From positions 14,255 through 78,254 of the forward strand of contig CAYRGJ010000014.1 of NCBI GenBank assembly GCA_964423835.1: DNA of 64,000 nt, in the 5' to 3' direction. The translations under genes and the position numbers were made by a program. The stretch is from JAFGCL01 sp964423835 (lineage in GTDB: Bacteria; Chloroflexota; Dehalococcoidia; UBA2247; RBG-13-53-26). The notes beneath the pieces are model-generated. The model did not search any database and was not told the origin of the DNA. It was given only the letters and a program-made list of their open reading frames with translations. Positions 25,724 to 32,974 of this stretch are shown here, one piece after another; position 1 is the stretch's first letter, and every line of letters starts with the position of its first letter.

Positions 25724-26553
25724 CACTTGTCCTCCAGACCGGCGAGGAGGCTCTCGTCCATGGTGAAGCTCTGCTTGTCCGTGGGGAAGGTCCCGGCCTG
25801 GACTTCGCTGGCGTACTCCCCCACCGCCTGCTTGATGGCGTCGGCCAGCTTGACGTACTGCTTGGCATGTTTGGGCACGAAATCGGTGAAGAGGCCCAGC
25901 ATGTCGCTGATGACCTGCACCTGGCCGTCGCAGAAAGGCCCGGCGCCGATGCCGATGGTGGGGACGCTGACCTTCCTGGTGATGATCCTGGCCAGGGGGG
26001 TAGGCACGGCCTCCAGCACGATGGCGAAGGCGCCGGCCTCATCCAGGGCGCAGGCGTCCTTCACCAGGCGAAGGGCGGACTCCGGGGTCTTTCCCTGCAC
26101 CTTGAACCCGCCCAGCTGATGGACCGACTGCGGCGTCAGCCCGATGTGGCCCATGACCGGTATGCCACAGTCTACTATGCGGCGCACCGTGTCGGCCATG
26201 GTCACCCCGCCCTCCAGCTTCACCGCCTGGGCGCCGGCCTCCTGCATGAAACGGGCCGCATTGTGAAGGGCCTCTCCGACGCTGGCATAGGTCATGAAGG
26301 GCATGTCGCCGATGACCAGGGCCTGCTCCGTGCCGCGCACCACGGCCTTCGTGTGATGGATCATCACGTCCATGGTCACCGGGATGGTGGAGTCGTAGCC
26401 CAGGATGACCGTCCCCAGGCTGTCTCCCACCAGGATGAGCGGGATGCCGGCGGCGTCGACCAGCTTGGCGGTGGCGTAGTCGTAGGCGGTGAGCATGGGG
26501 ATCTTCTTCCCCTTCTGCTTCATCTCTTTGATCTGGAGAATACTGGTCCGCAT
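25723..26553 (-). CDS. panB: 3-methyl-2-oxobutanoate hydroxymethyltransferase
   Basis: Ketopantoate synthesis from alpha-ketoisovalerate and methylene-tetrahydrofolate. 276 residues; signatures PMLTAYDYATAKLVDAAG, GDSLG with the metal-binding Asp, KLEGG and GHIGLTPQSVHQLGG. The frame is open for 42 more codons upstream, but that part is low-complexity intergenic sequence; ATG 26553 has AAAGGAGG 6 bases before it. A possible extended -10 promoter lies 155 bases upstream. Confidence 0.96.
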   Translation of the reverse strand: MRTSILQIKEMKQKGKKIPMLTAYDYATAKLVDAAGIPLILVGDSLGTVILGYDSTIPVTMDVMIHHTKAVVRGTEQALVIGDMPFMTYASVGEALHNAARFMQEAGAQAVKLEGGVTMADTVRRIVDCGIPVMGHIGLTPQSVHQLGGFKVQGKTPESALRLVKDACALDEAGAFAIVLEAVPTPLARIITRKVSVPTIGIGAGPFCDGQVQVISDMLGLFTDFVPKHAKQYVKLADAIKQAVGEYASEVQAGTFPTDKQSFTMDESLLAGLEDK

Positions 26554-26707
26554 CCATTCCTCCTTTGTGGGGCCGGAGGTGTGCGGCAGATCGGCCCCCA
26601 TCCTTCCAGCCGGTGGAGCCCGATACCCGGGGCCAGTGGGCCCGGTTCCTCGGGGCAGATGGGGCCCAATCCGGCACACTGATGGGGCCCCGGCCTCCGG
26701 CCGCCCT

Positions 26708-26716
26708 ATGATACCA
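26708..26716 (-). promoter_or_regulatory. possible internal promoter upstream of panB
   Basis: Minus strand TGGTATCAT: extended -10 with hexamer TATCAT (26708-26713) inside the 209-base gap between panD and panB. No clear -35. The rest of the gap is GC-rich with imperfect GGCCCCATC repeats and no gene. Confidence 0.35.
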
Positions 26717-26762
26717 CGCCCCGGTCCGGTGGAGGCCGGGGCCGGGGGGCTGCGGCGGGCGC

Positions 26763-27167
26763 CTAGAGGGCCTTCAGGGTCTCAGTCAGGTCGTCCATCC
26801 AACCGTGCCCGCCGATCTTCTGCTCGCGGATGGCGTTGTTGGCGTCGACGTAGACCAGCCGCGGCTGAACGTGCTTGGCCTCTTCGTCCGTGACCGTGCT
26901 GTAGGTGAGGATGATGACGATGTCGCCCCTGGCCACCATGCGGGCGGCGGCCCCGTTGAGGACGATATCACCCGAGCCGGCTTCCCCCTCTATGGCGTAG
27001 GTCTGGAAGCGATTGCCGTTGTTGACGTCAAGGATGTGCACCATCTCGTACGGCAGTATGTCCGCTGCCTCCAGCAGCAGCCTGTCGATGGTGATGCTCC
27101 CCTCGTAGCCGACGTTTCCTCCCGTGACTCTGGCCCGGTGTATCTTGCTTCGCAGCATCGTCCTCAT
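26763..27167 (-). CDS. panD: aspartate 1-decarboxylase
   Basis: Pyruvoyl enzyme producing beta-alanine for pantothenate. 134 residues; the self-cleavage site is Gly23-Ser24 in YEGSITID, and KIHRARVTGGNVGYEGS and NGAAARMVARGDIVIILTY match the family. Ser24 would become the pyruvoyl group after processing. A strong GAGGAGG ribosome site precedes the ATG. It lies 31 bases after the DUF2520 gene and before panB. Confidence 0.96.
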   Translation of the reverse strand: MRTMLRSKIHRARVTGGNVGYEGSITIDRLLLEAADILPYEMVHILDVNNGNRFQTYAIEGEAGSGDIVLNGAAARMVARGDIVIILTYSTVTDEEAKHVQPRLVYVDANNAIREQKIGGHGWMDDLTETLKAL

Positions 27168-27198
27168 GTTTGTACCTCCTCTGTTTGCGTCCTGCCGG

Positions 27199-28065
27199 TC
27201 ACCCGCGGGGCTGGCTCAGGATCGCATTCAGTTCTCCGGCTTTCTCTTTGTCGATTCTTCCTTTGGCCAAGGCGATGGGAATGGTCTGGCGCCCCAGCTC
27301 CTCGTAGGCCGGCAGCAGCTCCGGCGCCCTGTCCCGAAGGGCGGCCAGGTGCTTCCGCACGGTCCCGGCATCGCCCCGGGCGATGGGCCCGGTGAGCGAG
27401 TTGGGCAGACCGACGTTGTCCAGGTTGTTCAGCGAGCCCCTGAGCAGGGGCAGCAGGGCCTGCGTGGCCTCCGGCGTGGAAACGCCGAAGGTCTTCCACA
27501 GGTCGGTGGCCAGCTTGACCAGGGTGATCATGTAGTTGCAGGCGATCACGGCGGCGGCGTGATAGGCCACCTTGTCGCCGGGCCGCAGCTCGATCCAGTG
27601 CCCGCCCAGGGCGGCGGCCATCTCCTTCAATGTGGCCAGCAGGGCGCCGTCGGCCTCCAGGGCGAAGGTCGAGCCCGGGATGTTCTCGATGGCATAGGCC
27701 ACGGTGGCGAAGGTCTGCAGGGGGTGGAACCCGCCCCTGAGGGCGCCGCATTGGGCGGCGGCGGCCAGGATGTCCAGGGAGTCGGCGCCGCTGCAGTGCA
27801 CCACGCCCTGGCCGGGGCGCCACTTCACCTGCCCGGCCACCTGGGGTATGACGCCATCGGGGGTAGTGATGAAGACCAGGTCGGCGGCATCTGCCACGGC
27901 CTGGGCGCTGTCGCAGACCCGGCAGCCATCGACCATTCCGGCCAGCCTCTCGGCAGAGGCCCGGGTGCGGCTGGAAACGGCTACGACGCCGTAGCCCTTC
28001 CCTCCGAGTCGGACGGCAAGGGCGGTCCCGACTGTCCCGGCGCCAATGAAGCCTGCGTTTGGCAC
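27199..28065 (-). CDS. Rossmann/DUF2520 oxidoreductase-like protein, first gene of the pantothenate operon
   Basis: 288 residues: an N-terminal NAD(P)-binding motif GFIGAGTVGTALAVRLG, VAVSSRTRASAERLAG, then FHPLQTFA and a helical C-terminal DUF2520 domain (YHAAAVIACNYMITL). The architecture is like 6-phosphogluconate-dehydrogenase-type reductases. Pantothenate synthesis needs a ketopantoate reductase and no classical panE is in this cluster, so this protein is a good candidate. A non-PanE reductase, PanG, is known in other bacteria; I cannot tell if this belongs to it. GTG 28065 follows GGGGGGC; a TTG at 28086 would lie in the terminator. Confidence 0.75.
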   Translation of the reverse strand: MPNAGFIGAGTVGTALAVRLGGKGYGVVAVSSRTRASAERLAGMVDGCRVCDSAQAVADAADLVFITTPDGVIPQVAGQVKWRPGQGVVHCSGADSLDILAAAAQCGALRGGFHPLQTFATVAYAIENIPGSTFALEADGALLATLKEMAAALGGHWIELRPGDKVAYHAAAVIACNYMITLVKLATDLWKTFGVSTPEATQALLPLLRGSLNNLDNVGLPNSLTGPIARGDAGTVRKHLAALRDRAPELLPAYEELGRQTIPIALAKGRIDKEKAGELNAILSQPRG

Positions 28066-28086
28066 TCTGCCCCCCGGCCAAAACAA

Positions 28087-28119
28087 GAAAGCCTTCTCGG
28101 CGTGGCCAAGAAGGCTTTC
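28087..28119 (-). terminator. intrinsic terminator abutting the pantothenate operon
   Basis: Minus strand: perfect 11-bp stem GAAAGCCTTCT/AGAAGGCTTTC with an 11-base loop, followed by TTGTTTTGG. It ends about 13 bases before the GTG of the DUF2520 gene, so read-through is required for expression from the upstream promoter. Confidence 0.8.
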
Positions 28120-28131
28120 GGAGTTTCTACC

Positions 28132-28209
28132 CTATTTACCGTCTCGGTCGTTGCCGATCCAAGCGATCTTGTTGTTAAGTTCTCTGAGCTTGCCGGTGCT
28201 CACCGCCAT
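28132..28209 (-). CDS. possible 25-residue leader peptide
   Basis: Within the leader an ATG frame encodes MAVSTGKLRELNNKIAW followed by IGNDRDGK and a TAG that ends 12 bases before the terminator stem. Codon choice is compatible with coding, but there is no ribosome site and no run of Val, Leu or Ile codons as expected for amino-acid attenuation. It may be chance within a structured RNA. Confidence 0.25.
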   Translation of the reverse strand: MAVSTGKLRELNNKIAWIGNDRDGK

Positions 28210-28228
28210 ATCGGTCGATGGCTTATTC

Positions 28229-28258
28229 AAGTTACCAGAAATCGGCCTCGAATGTCAA
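28229..28258 (-). promoter_or_regulatory. promoter of the leader RNA/pantothenate operon
   Basis: Minus strand: consensus -35 TTGACA (28253-28258), 18-base spacer, -10 TAACTT (28229-28234). It sits in the gap between the CoA transferase gene and the leader, so transcription starts near 28222. Confidence 0.7.
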
Positions 28259-28293
28259 GCCTGGCGCCCGGGCAGCCTGGTCCTCCGGGCTAC

Positions 28294-28328
28294 CGTTCCC
28301 CTGCCCCTCCGTCCCGGGCAGGGGAACG
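28294..28328 (-). terminator. GC-rich hairpin after the CoA transferase gene
   Basis: Perfect 13-bp stem CGTTCCCCTGCCC/GGGCAGGGGAACG with a 9-base loop, starting 12 bases after the stop codon. No T-run follows, so it may act with Rho or as a 3'-end stabiliser. Confidence 0.55.
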
Positions 28329-28339
28329 CGTCCGCCTCT

Positions 28340-29530
28340 TTAGATAACGCCCTCGGACTTGAGCTCAGCCAGCTTCTCCGGGGACAGCCCCAGGATGCCG
28401 GTGTAGACCTCCTGGTTGTGCTGCCCCGCCGTGGGCCCCGGCCGCTCGATGGCCCCCGGGGTCTCCGACATCTTGATCACCACGCCGGGAACGGGGATCT
28501 TGCCCACCCTGGGGTACTCGATGTCCACCAGCATCTCCCGGGCCGCCACCTGCGGGTCATTGGCCGCCTCCAGGGTGTTCTGCACCTTGGCGCAGGGTAC
28601 CCTGGCGGCCTCCAGGATCTTCATGGTCTCCACCGCGGTCTTGTCCTTCACCCACTCCTTGGCGATGGCCTGGATGGCGTGGCGGTTCTCGAAGCGGGAC
28701 TGGTCGCTCTTGAACCGGGGGTCGTCCTTGAGCTCCTCCCGGCCGATGGCCCGGCAGAAGCGCCTCCAGATGGGGTTGCCGGCGCAGCCGATCATCACGA
28801 AGCCGTCCCGGGCCTGAAGGCAATCGGTGAAGTTGTAGTAGCTGGTATTGCCCTGGCGCTCCCGGATCATGCCTCCCACCTTGGCCTCGGCGGCCACCGC
28901 CAACCCGGAGACGCAGGCTACCGCCGTGTCCAGGAGGGCCACATCCACGTACTGGCCCCGGCCGGTCTTCTGCCGCTGAAACAGGGCGAACATGATGCCC
29001 AGGGCGCAATGGGTGCCGGTGGAGAAATCCACCCAGGCATAGCCGGAGCGGGTGGGGGCGGTATCCGGGAAGCCGGTGTAGCTCATGGCCCCGGAGAGGG
29101 CCTGGGCGATGGTGTCAAAGCAGGGGCGCTGCTTGTAGGGGCCCCACGAGCCGAAGCCGGACACCTGGGCCACGATGATACCGGGGTTGATTTGCTTGAG
29201 GGCGTCAAAGCTGAGGAGCTGCTCCTCCCGCGATCCGCTGACGTAGCTGTGCAGCACCACGTCGCTCTTCTTCACCAGCTCCTTGACGATCTCCTGGCCC
29301 TTCTCGCACAGAGGGTCGAGGGTCACCCCCCGGCGATTGGCCAGGGTGACCATGGTGAGCATGCTCTCCCCGTTGGGGGCGAAAGGCCCGAAGTTCCGCT
29401 CCTCTTCACCGGTGGGCCGCTCCACGCGTATGACGTCGGCGCCCATGGCGGCCAGCAGCGTGGCGGCGTAGGGGCCGGCAAACCACCGGGAGAAGTCGAG
29501 GACCCTGATGCCCGTCAGAACCTTTTCCAC
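28340..29530 (-). CDS. CaiB/BaiF family CoA-transferase
   Basis: Class III CoA transferase of 396 residues: N-terminal GIRVLDFSRWFAGPYAATLL, ADVIRVERP, and the catalytic Asp in QYVDVALLDTAVA. Enzymes of this class move CoA between acids; candidates include formyl-, succinyl- and carnitine-type substrates, not distinguishable here. GTG 29530 is preceded by AGGAGG at 7 bases. An in-frame extension of 49 codons upstream is repeat DNA, not protein. It may feed the dehydratase-type chemistry encoded elsewhere in the window, which is inference. Confidence 0.9.
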   Translation of the reverse strand: MEKVLTGIRVLDFSRWFAGPYAATLLAAMGADVIRVERPTGEEERNFGPFAPNGESMLTMVTLANRRGVTLDPLCEKGQEIVKELVKKSDVVLHSYVSGSREEQLLSFDALKQINPGIIVAQVSGFGSWGPYKQRPCFDTIAQALSGAMSYTGFPDTAPTRSGYAWVDFSTGTHCALGIMFALFQRQKTGRGQYVDVALLDTAVACVSGLAVAAEAKVGGMIRERQGNTSYYNFTDCLQARDGFVMIGCAGNPIWRRFCRAIGREELKDDPRFKSDQSRFENRHAIQAIAKEWVKDKTAVETMKILEAARVPCAKVQNTLEAANDPQVAAREMLVDIEYPRVGKIPVPGVVIKMSETPGAIERPGPTAGQHNQEVYTGILGLSPEKLAELKSEGVI

Positions 29531-29581
29531 CGATAAGCCTCCTGAAAAACCATACTGTCTATATTTTAGCGTGCGGGCGGA

Positions 29582-29735
29582 CCCGGCGCGACTTCCACCA
29601 TACTGGGGGGCGCGGATAGTCCCGGCGCGACTTCCACAATACCGGGGCGCGGATAGTCCCGGCGCGACTTCCACCATACTGGGGGGCGCGGATAGTCCCG
29701 GCGCGAATCCACCGCAGGGCTCGCCGCGGATAGCC
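29582..29735. repeat. tandem repeat, about 39 bases, 3 to 4 copies
   Basis: Units at 29582-29620 (39 bases), 29621-29657 (37), 29658-29696 (39) and a decayed copy from 29697. Each starts CCCGGCGCGACTTCCAC and ends GGCGCGGATAGT. Units 1 and 3 are identical; unit 2 has a 2-base deletion and three substitutions. It fills the gap between ftsK and the CoA transferase gene. Confidence 0.9.
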
Positions 29736-29785
29736 GCTTCGCGCAGCTTCTTCTCCAGGGGAGACCGGGGCTGGATGGCCTTACG

Positions 29786-32119
29786 CTACTTGGTCTCCGG
29801 GGGCCTGGCCACGTCGGTCGCCCGCGGACCGCCTGGGTCCGCGACCTGCGGACCGCCCAGGTTGGCGGCCAGCTGACTGCCCAGATCCGCGGCTCGCTGA
29901 CCGCTCGGGTCTGCGGCATCTGCTTCCTGCAGCTGCCGCAGCAGCTCCTCCGCCCGTCCCAGGCCAATGCGCAGCTGCCTCTGCAGGTAGGAGGCCGATA
30001 CCTGCTTGTGGTCCCTGGCCAGCTGCCGCGCCTGCTCCAGCAGGGGGTCCTTGACGCTCTGCTCGCCGGAGTAGGCCAGGACCTCAATGGGCTGGGAGCG
30101 GGCCTGGTCGGCCCAGAAGCGCGTTACCCTCTCGATCTCCTGCTGCGAGGCAAAGCACCCCTGCAGGCGCCGGGGCTTGGACAGCTCCGCGGAGAGGTAC
30201 AGCATGTCGCCCCGCCCCAGCAGCTTCTCGGCGCCGGGGGTGTCCAGGATGGTGCGGGAGTCGACCAGCTGGGCCACGGCAAAGCTGATGCGCGTGGGGA
30301 AATTGGCCTTGATCAGCCCGGTGATCACATCCACCGACGGCCGCTGGGTGGCCAGCACGCAGTGTATGCCCACCGCCCGGCCCATCTGCGCCAGCCGGCA
30401 GAAAAGGGGCTCGATCTCATCGGCCTTGGCCATCATCAGGTCAGCCAGCTCGTCCACGATAAGCACTATGAAGGGCATCGGCTTGGGCGCCTTGCCGCTG
30501 CGGTTGTAGGTGTCGATGTTGTGCACCTTCACCTGGGCCAGCCGGCGGTAGCGGCCATCCATCTCGTGGGTCAGCCACTGCAGTATCTCAACGGCCTTTT
30601 CGGCCTCGGTGATGACCGGCGTCATCAGGTGAGGTATGCCGTCGAAGGCGATGAGCTCCACCCGCTTGGGATCGATCATGATGAACCGGACCTCGCGGGG
30701 CGTGTTGCCCATGAGCAGGGAGAGGATGGTGGAGTCCAGGCACACGGTCTTGCCGCTGCCGGTGGCCCCGGCGATCAGCACGTGCGGCATCTTGGCCAGG
30801 TCGGCCACGGCCATGTCGCCGGCGGTCCCCTTGCCCAGGGCTATCGCCAGCGGCGACTTGGCAGCCAGCCGCCGGAAGGCGGGGCTCTCCAGCACCTCGC
30901 GGACCGACACCAGGCCGGAGGAGGTATTGGGCACCTCGATGCCCACCACGGCCTTGCCCGGCACGGGGGCCTCCATCCTGATGCTGGAGGCTGAAAGGGC
31001 CAGGGCCAGGTCATTCTGCAGGGCGGTGATGCGGTCCACCTTGACCCGGGTCCGGGAGACCTCCTCTTTCCGCACCCTGGGGTTGCCGTTGCGGTCCTTC
31101 TCCTTGATCTCCTTGTACCGGATGTCCCAGCCGGGCTCCACCTCGAACTGGGTGACGGCCGGGCCGACGTTCTTCTCTTTCACCTTGGCGTCAACGCCGT
31201 AGCTGGCCAGGGACTCTTCGATCAGCCGGGCCCTCCGGTCCACATCGGCCCTGCTGAGCTCCGCGTTGGCGGTCTCGTCCAGCATCGTCACGTCTGGCAG
31301 CCGCCACTGGCCCGGGACCGCGGCCGCGCCCTCTGGCACGGTAGCGGAAGGCGTGGCGGCTGTCCCGGACGGGCCGGCGGCTGCCGCCGCCAACGGCGCC
31401 CGCGCGGGGCGCGCCGGGCGCTTCTTGCGGTCCTTCGCGAGCCTCTCCACGGCCGCCGGAGGGGCCTTCGAGACCTGCGCGTGGCGGCGCTCCCGCAGCC
31501 AGCCGATGGCCCTTTGATGGGGGGGGTTCTGGGCCAGGCGGGCGGCCATCCCCGAGACGCCCTCCCAGGCTCTCTGGCCGGCCTGCCCCATGAGGCGGAT
31601 GATGCCGGACAGCCCGCTGCCCAGCCGGCTCCACACCCAGTGCGGGGCCACCAGGGCCGTGCCCAGCAGCGCCAGCCCGCAGACTCGGAGCACGGCCAGT
31701 GCGGTCAGCCCCGAGCTACTGAGGTCCCTGATGCCGATGATGACGTGGCCGGTCAGGCCTCCCAGGCTGACTTCACCCAGGTCCGGTGCCTGGCCGATGT
31801 AGGTCTCGCCCAGGTACCGCCCGGAGGGATGGAAGAAGGCCAGCGCCCCCAGCAGGGCCGCGGCGAATACCAGCAGGCCCAGCCAGAAGTTCCAGCGCTC
31901 CAGCAGCAGGCCCAGCCGCTGGGTCCAGTACATCATGGTCAGGCCGACGACCAGGACTGGGACCAGGAGGGCGCCCAGACCGAAGGCCCTGGTCAAGGGG
32001 TTCCAGGCCACGAACAGGAGGATGCTGACGAACACCAGCCAGGTGGCCCGCAGCAGCCAGCCCTCGGTGGTTACTACCCCGTTTCCGGCGGAGCCGCCGG
32101 ATCCCGCTCTACGTGGCAT
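29786..32119 (-). CDS. ftsK: DNA translocase FtsK/SpoIIIE
   Basis: 777 residues from ATG 32119: about four N-terminal transmembrane helices (within the first 190 residues), a linker rich in Ala, Pro and Arg, the alpha-beta motor with Walker A AGATGSGKT and Walker B MPFIVLIVDELADLM, then a C-terminal gamma-like winged helix (SASYLQRQLRIGLGRAEELL). It pumps chromosomal DNA during division. The last 45 residues are an 8-residue tandem repeat not found in the family. An alternative GTG start at 32179 lacks a ribosome site. The neighbouring uracil-DNA glycosylase gene ends 92 bases upstream. Confidence 0.93.
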   Translation of the reverse strand: MPRRAGSGGSAGNGVVTTEGWLLRATWLVFVSILLFVAWNPLTRAFGLGALLVPVLVVGLTMMYWTQRLGLLLERWNFWLGLLVFAAALLGALAFFHPSGRYLGETYIGQAPDLGEVSLGGLTGHVIIGIRDLSSSGLTALAVLRVCGLALLGTALVAPHWVWSRLGSGLSGIIRLMGQAGQRAWEGVSGMAARLAQNPPHQRAIGWLRERRHAQVSKAPPAAVERLAKDRKKRPARPARAPLAAAAAGPSGTAATPSATVPEGAAAVPGQWRLPDVTMLDETANAELSRADVDRRARLIEESLASYGVDAKVKEKNVGPAVTQFEVEPGWDIRYKEIKEKDRNGNPRVRKEEVSRTRVKVDRITALQNDLALALSASSIRMEAPVPGKAVVGIEVPNTSSGLVSVREVLESPAFRRLAAKSPLAIALGKGTAGDMAVADLAKMPHVLIAGATGSGKTVCLDSTILSLLMGNTPREVRFIMIDPKRVELIAFDGIPHLMTPVITEAEKAVEILQWLTHEMDGRYRRLAQVKVHNIDTYNRSGKAPKPMPFIVLIVDELADLMMAKADEIEPLFCRLAQMGRAVGIHCVLATQRPSVDVITGLIKANFPTRISFAVAQLVDSRTILDTPGAEKLLGRGDMLYLSAELSKPRRLQGCFASQQEIERVTRFWADQARSQPIEVLAYSGEQSVKDPLLEQARQLARDHKQVSASYLQRQLRIGLGRAEELLRQLQEADAADPSGQRAADLGSQLAANLGGPQVADPGGPRATDVARPPETK
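29822..29917 (-). repeat. 24-base repeat in the ftsK 3' end
   Basis: Four copies of a 24-base unit encode AADPSGQR, AADLGSQL, AANLGGPQ and VADPGGPR, followed by a partial fifth (ATDVARPP). They follow the gamma-like domain directly and form a low-complexity tail. Confidence 0.8.
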
Positions 32120-32211
32120 ATCCTGCCTGCCTGACCTCCATCGTCTCTGCTGCCGGGCCGCCGGAGGCGAGGCCTCCACGGCAGGGCAACCTTCTTCCGG
32201 GACGCCTGCAC

Positions 32212-32817
32212 TCAGAGCAAGCTGAGCTGCTGCGGCTTGGCTTCAGCCGGCTTGTCCCTGGAGGCCTCCTCCGCCTCGGCCAGCAGCGCTGGTATCTTCA
32301 GCATGTCAGCCTGGATGGTCTCCCGGAGCTTCTGCTGGTGCAGGGCCGCGGCCGGGTGGTACATGGCGAAATAGACCAGCCCGCCCTCCCGGCGGGCCTG
32401 GCCGTGCACCCGGGAGATGGTCTGCCCCGGGAAGAACCTGGCCATGGAGTACCTACCCAGCGAGACGATCATCCTGGGACGCAGCAGCTGGAGCTGGCGG
32501 TCAAGCCACTGCTGGCAGGTGGCGATCTCCGCGGGCTGGGGGTCCCGGTTGCCGGGGGGCCGGCACTTCAGCACATTACAGATGTAGACCTGCGACCTCT
32601 TGAGGCCGATGGAGGCCAGCAGCTGGTCCAGGAACTGCCCCGCCGGGCCGACGAAGGGGCGCCCCTGCTGGTCTTCGTGCCACCCCGGCGCCTCCCCGAT
32701 AAAGGCGATGGCAGCATCCTCGGCGCCCTCGCCGGGCACGACCTTGGTACGCTGCCGGGCGAGCTCACATTGCCGGCAGTTGGCTATTTCCCGGTTAAGA
32801 TCGCTTAATGCCGACAC
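32212..32817 (-). CDS. type 4 uracil-DNA glycosylase (Fe-S)
   Basis: Removes uracil from DNA in base excision repair. From the GTG at 32817 the four cluster cysteines are Cys14, Cys17, Cys85 and Cys101, the same spacing as in characterised thermophilic family 4 enzymes. Motif A is GEAPGWHED (41-49) and motif B contains YHPAA. The length is 201 residues. The frame is open far upstream, across the start of hslU, but the promoter at 32837-32865 and the protein fold both point to GTG 32817. The C-terminus is a charged tail (AEEASRDKPAEAKPQQ). Confidence 0.93.
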   Translation of the reverse strand: MSALSDLNREIANCRQCELARQRTKVVPGEGAEDAAIAFIGEAPGWHEDQQGRPFVGPAGQFLDQLLASIGLKRSQVYICNVLKCRPPGNRDPQPAEIATCQQWLDRQLQLLRPRMIVSLGRYSMARFFPGQTISRVHGQARREGGLVYFAMYHPAAALHQQKLRETIQADMLKIPALLAEAEEASRDKPAEAKPQQLSLL

Positions 32818-32836
32818 GCCTATCTGACCCCGAGCG

Positions 32837-32865
32837 ATACTAGCACAGGTCCTGCGGCAAGTCAA
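32837..32865 (-). promoter_or_regulatory. promoter of the uracil-DNA glycosylase gene
   Basis: Minus strand: -35 TTGACT (32860-32865), 17-base spacer, -10 TAGTAT (32837-32842) preceded by TGC. Expected leader is about 10-20 bases. Confidence 0.75.
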
Positions 32866-32910
32866 CGGGTCTGACGCGCTGGCCGCCTCAGGGCCGGGCC
32901 CTCTTTTTCC

Positions 32911-32939
32911 TTGCCTCGGACCCCCCGTTATGTTAGACT
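32911..32939 (+). promoter_or_regulatory. promoter of hslU and the downstream operon
   Basis: -35 TTGCCT (32911-32916), 17-base spacer, -10 TAGACT (32934-32939) preceded by TGT, about 35 bases before the hslU start. Divergent from the uracil-DNA glycosylase promoter. Confidence 0.65.
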
Positions 32940-32974
32940 CTACCGTGGCGTAGACCCGCCTCCAGGAGGTCGGG

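Larger units (their letters stand above)
28087..28222 (-). ncRNA. candidate leader RNA or small RNA upstream of the pantothenate operon
   Basis: From the predicted transcription start near 28222 to the terminator the transcript is about 135 bases. It can form GCCAT-N8-ATGGC at the 5' end, CGGT-GAGC-ACCG, and GATC-N5-GATC, before the terminator stem. It matches no riboswitch or small RNA that I can recall (T-box, TPP, 6S and SRP were considered). It could be an attenuator for the operon or a free small RNA ended by the terminator. Confidence 0.55.

Noticed and set aside
28087..28222. T-box leader upstream of the pantothenate operon
   Set aside because: No T-box core sequence or specifier stem was found; GGGTAGAAACTCC is only superficially similar.
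29582..29735. CRISPR array
   Set aside because: Units are contiguous tandem repeats with no unique spacers, and there are no cas genes.
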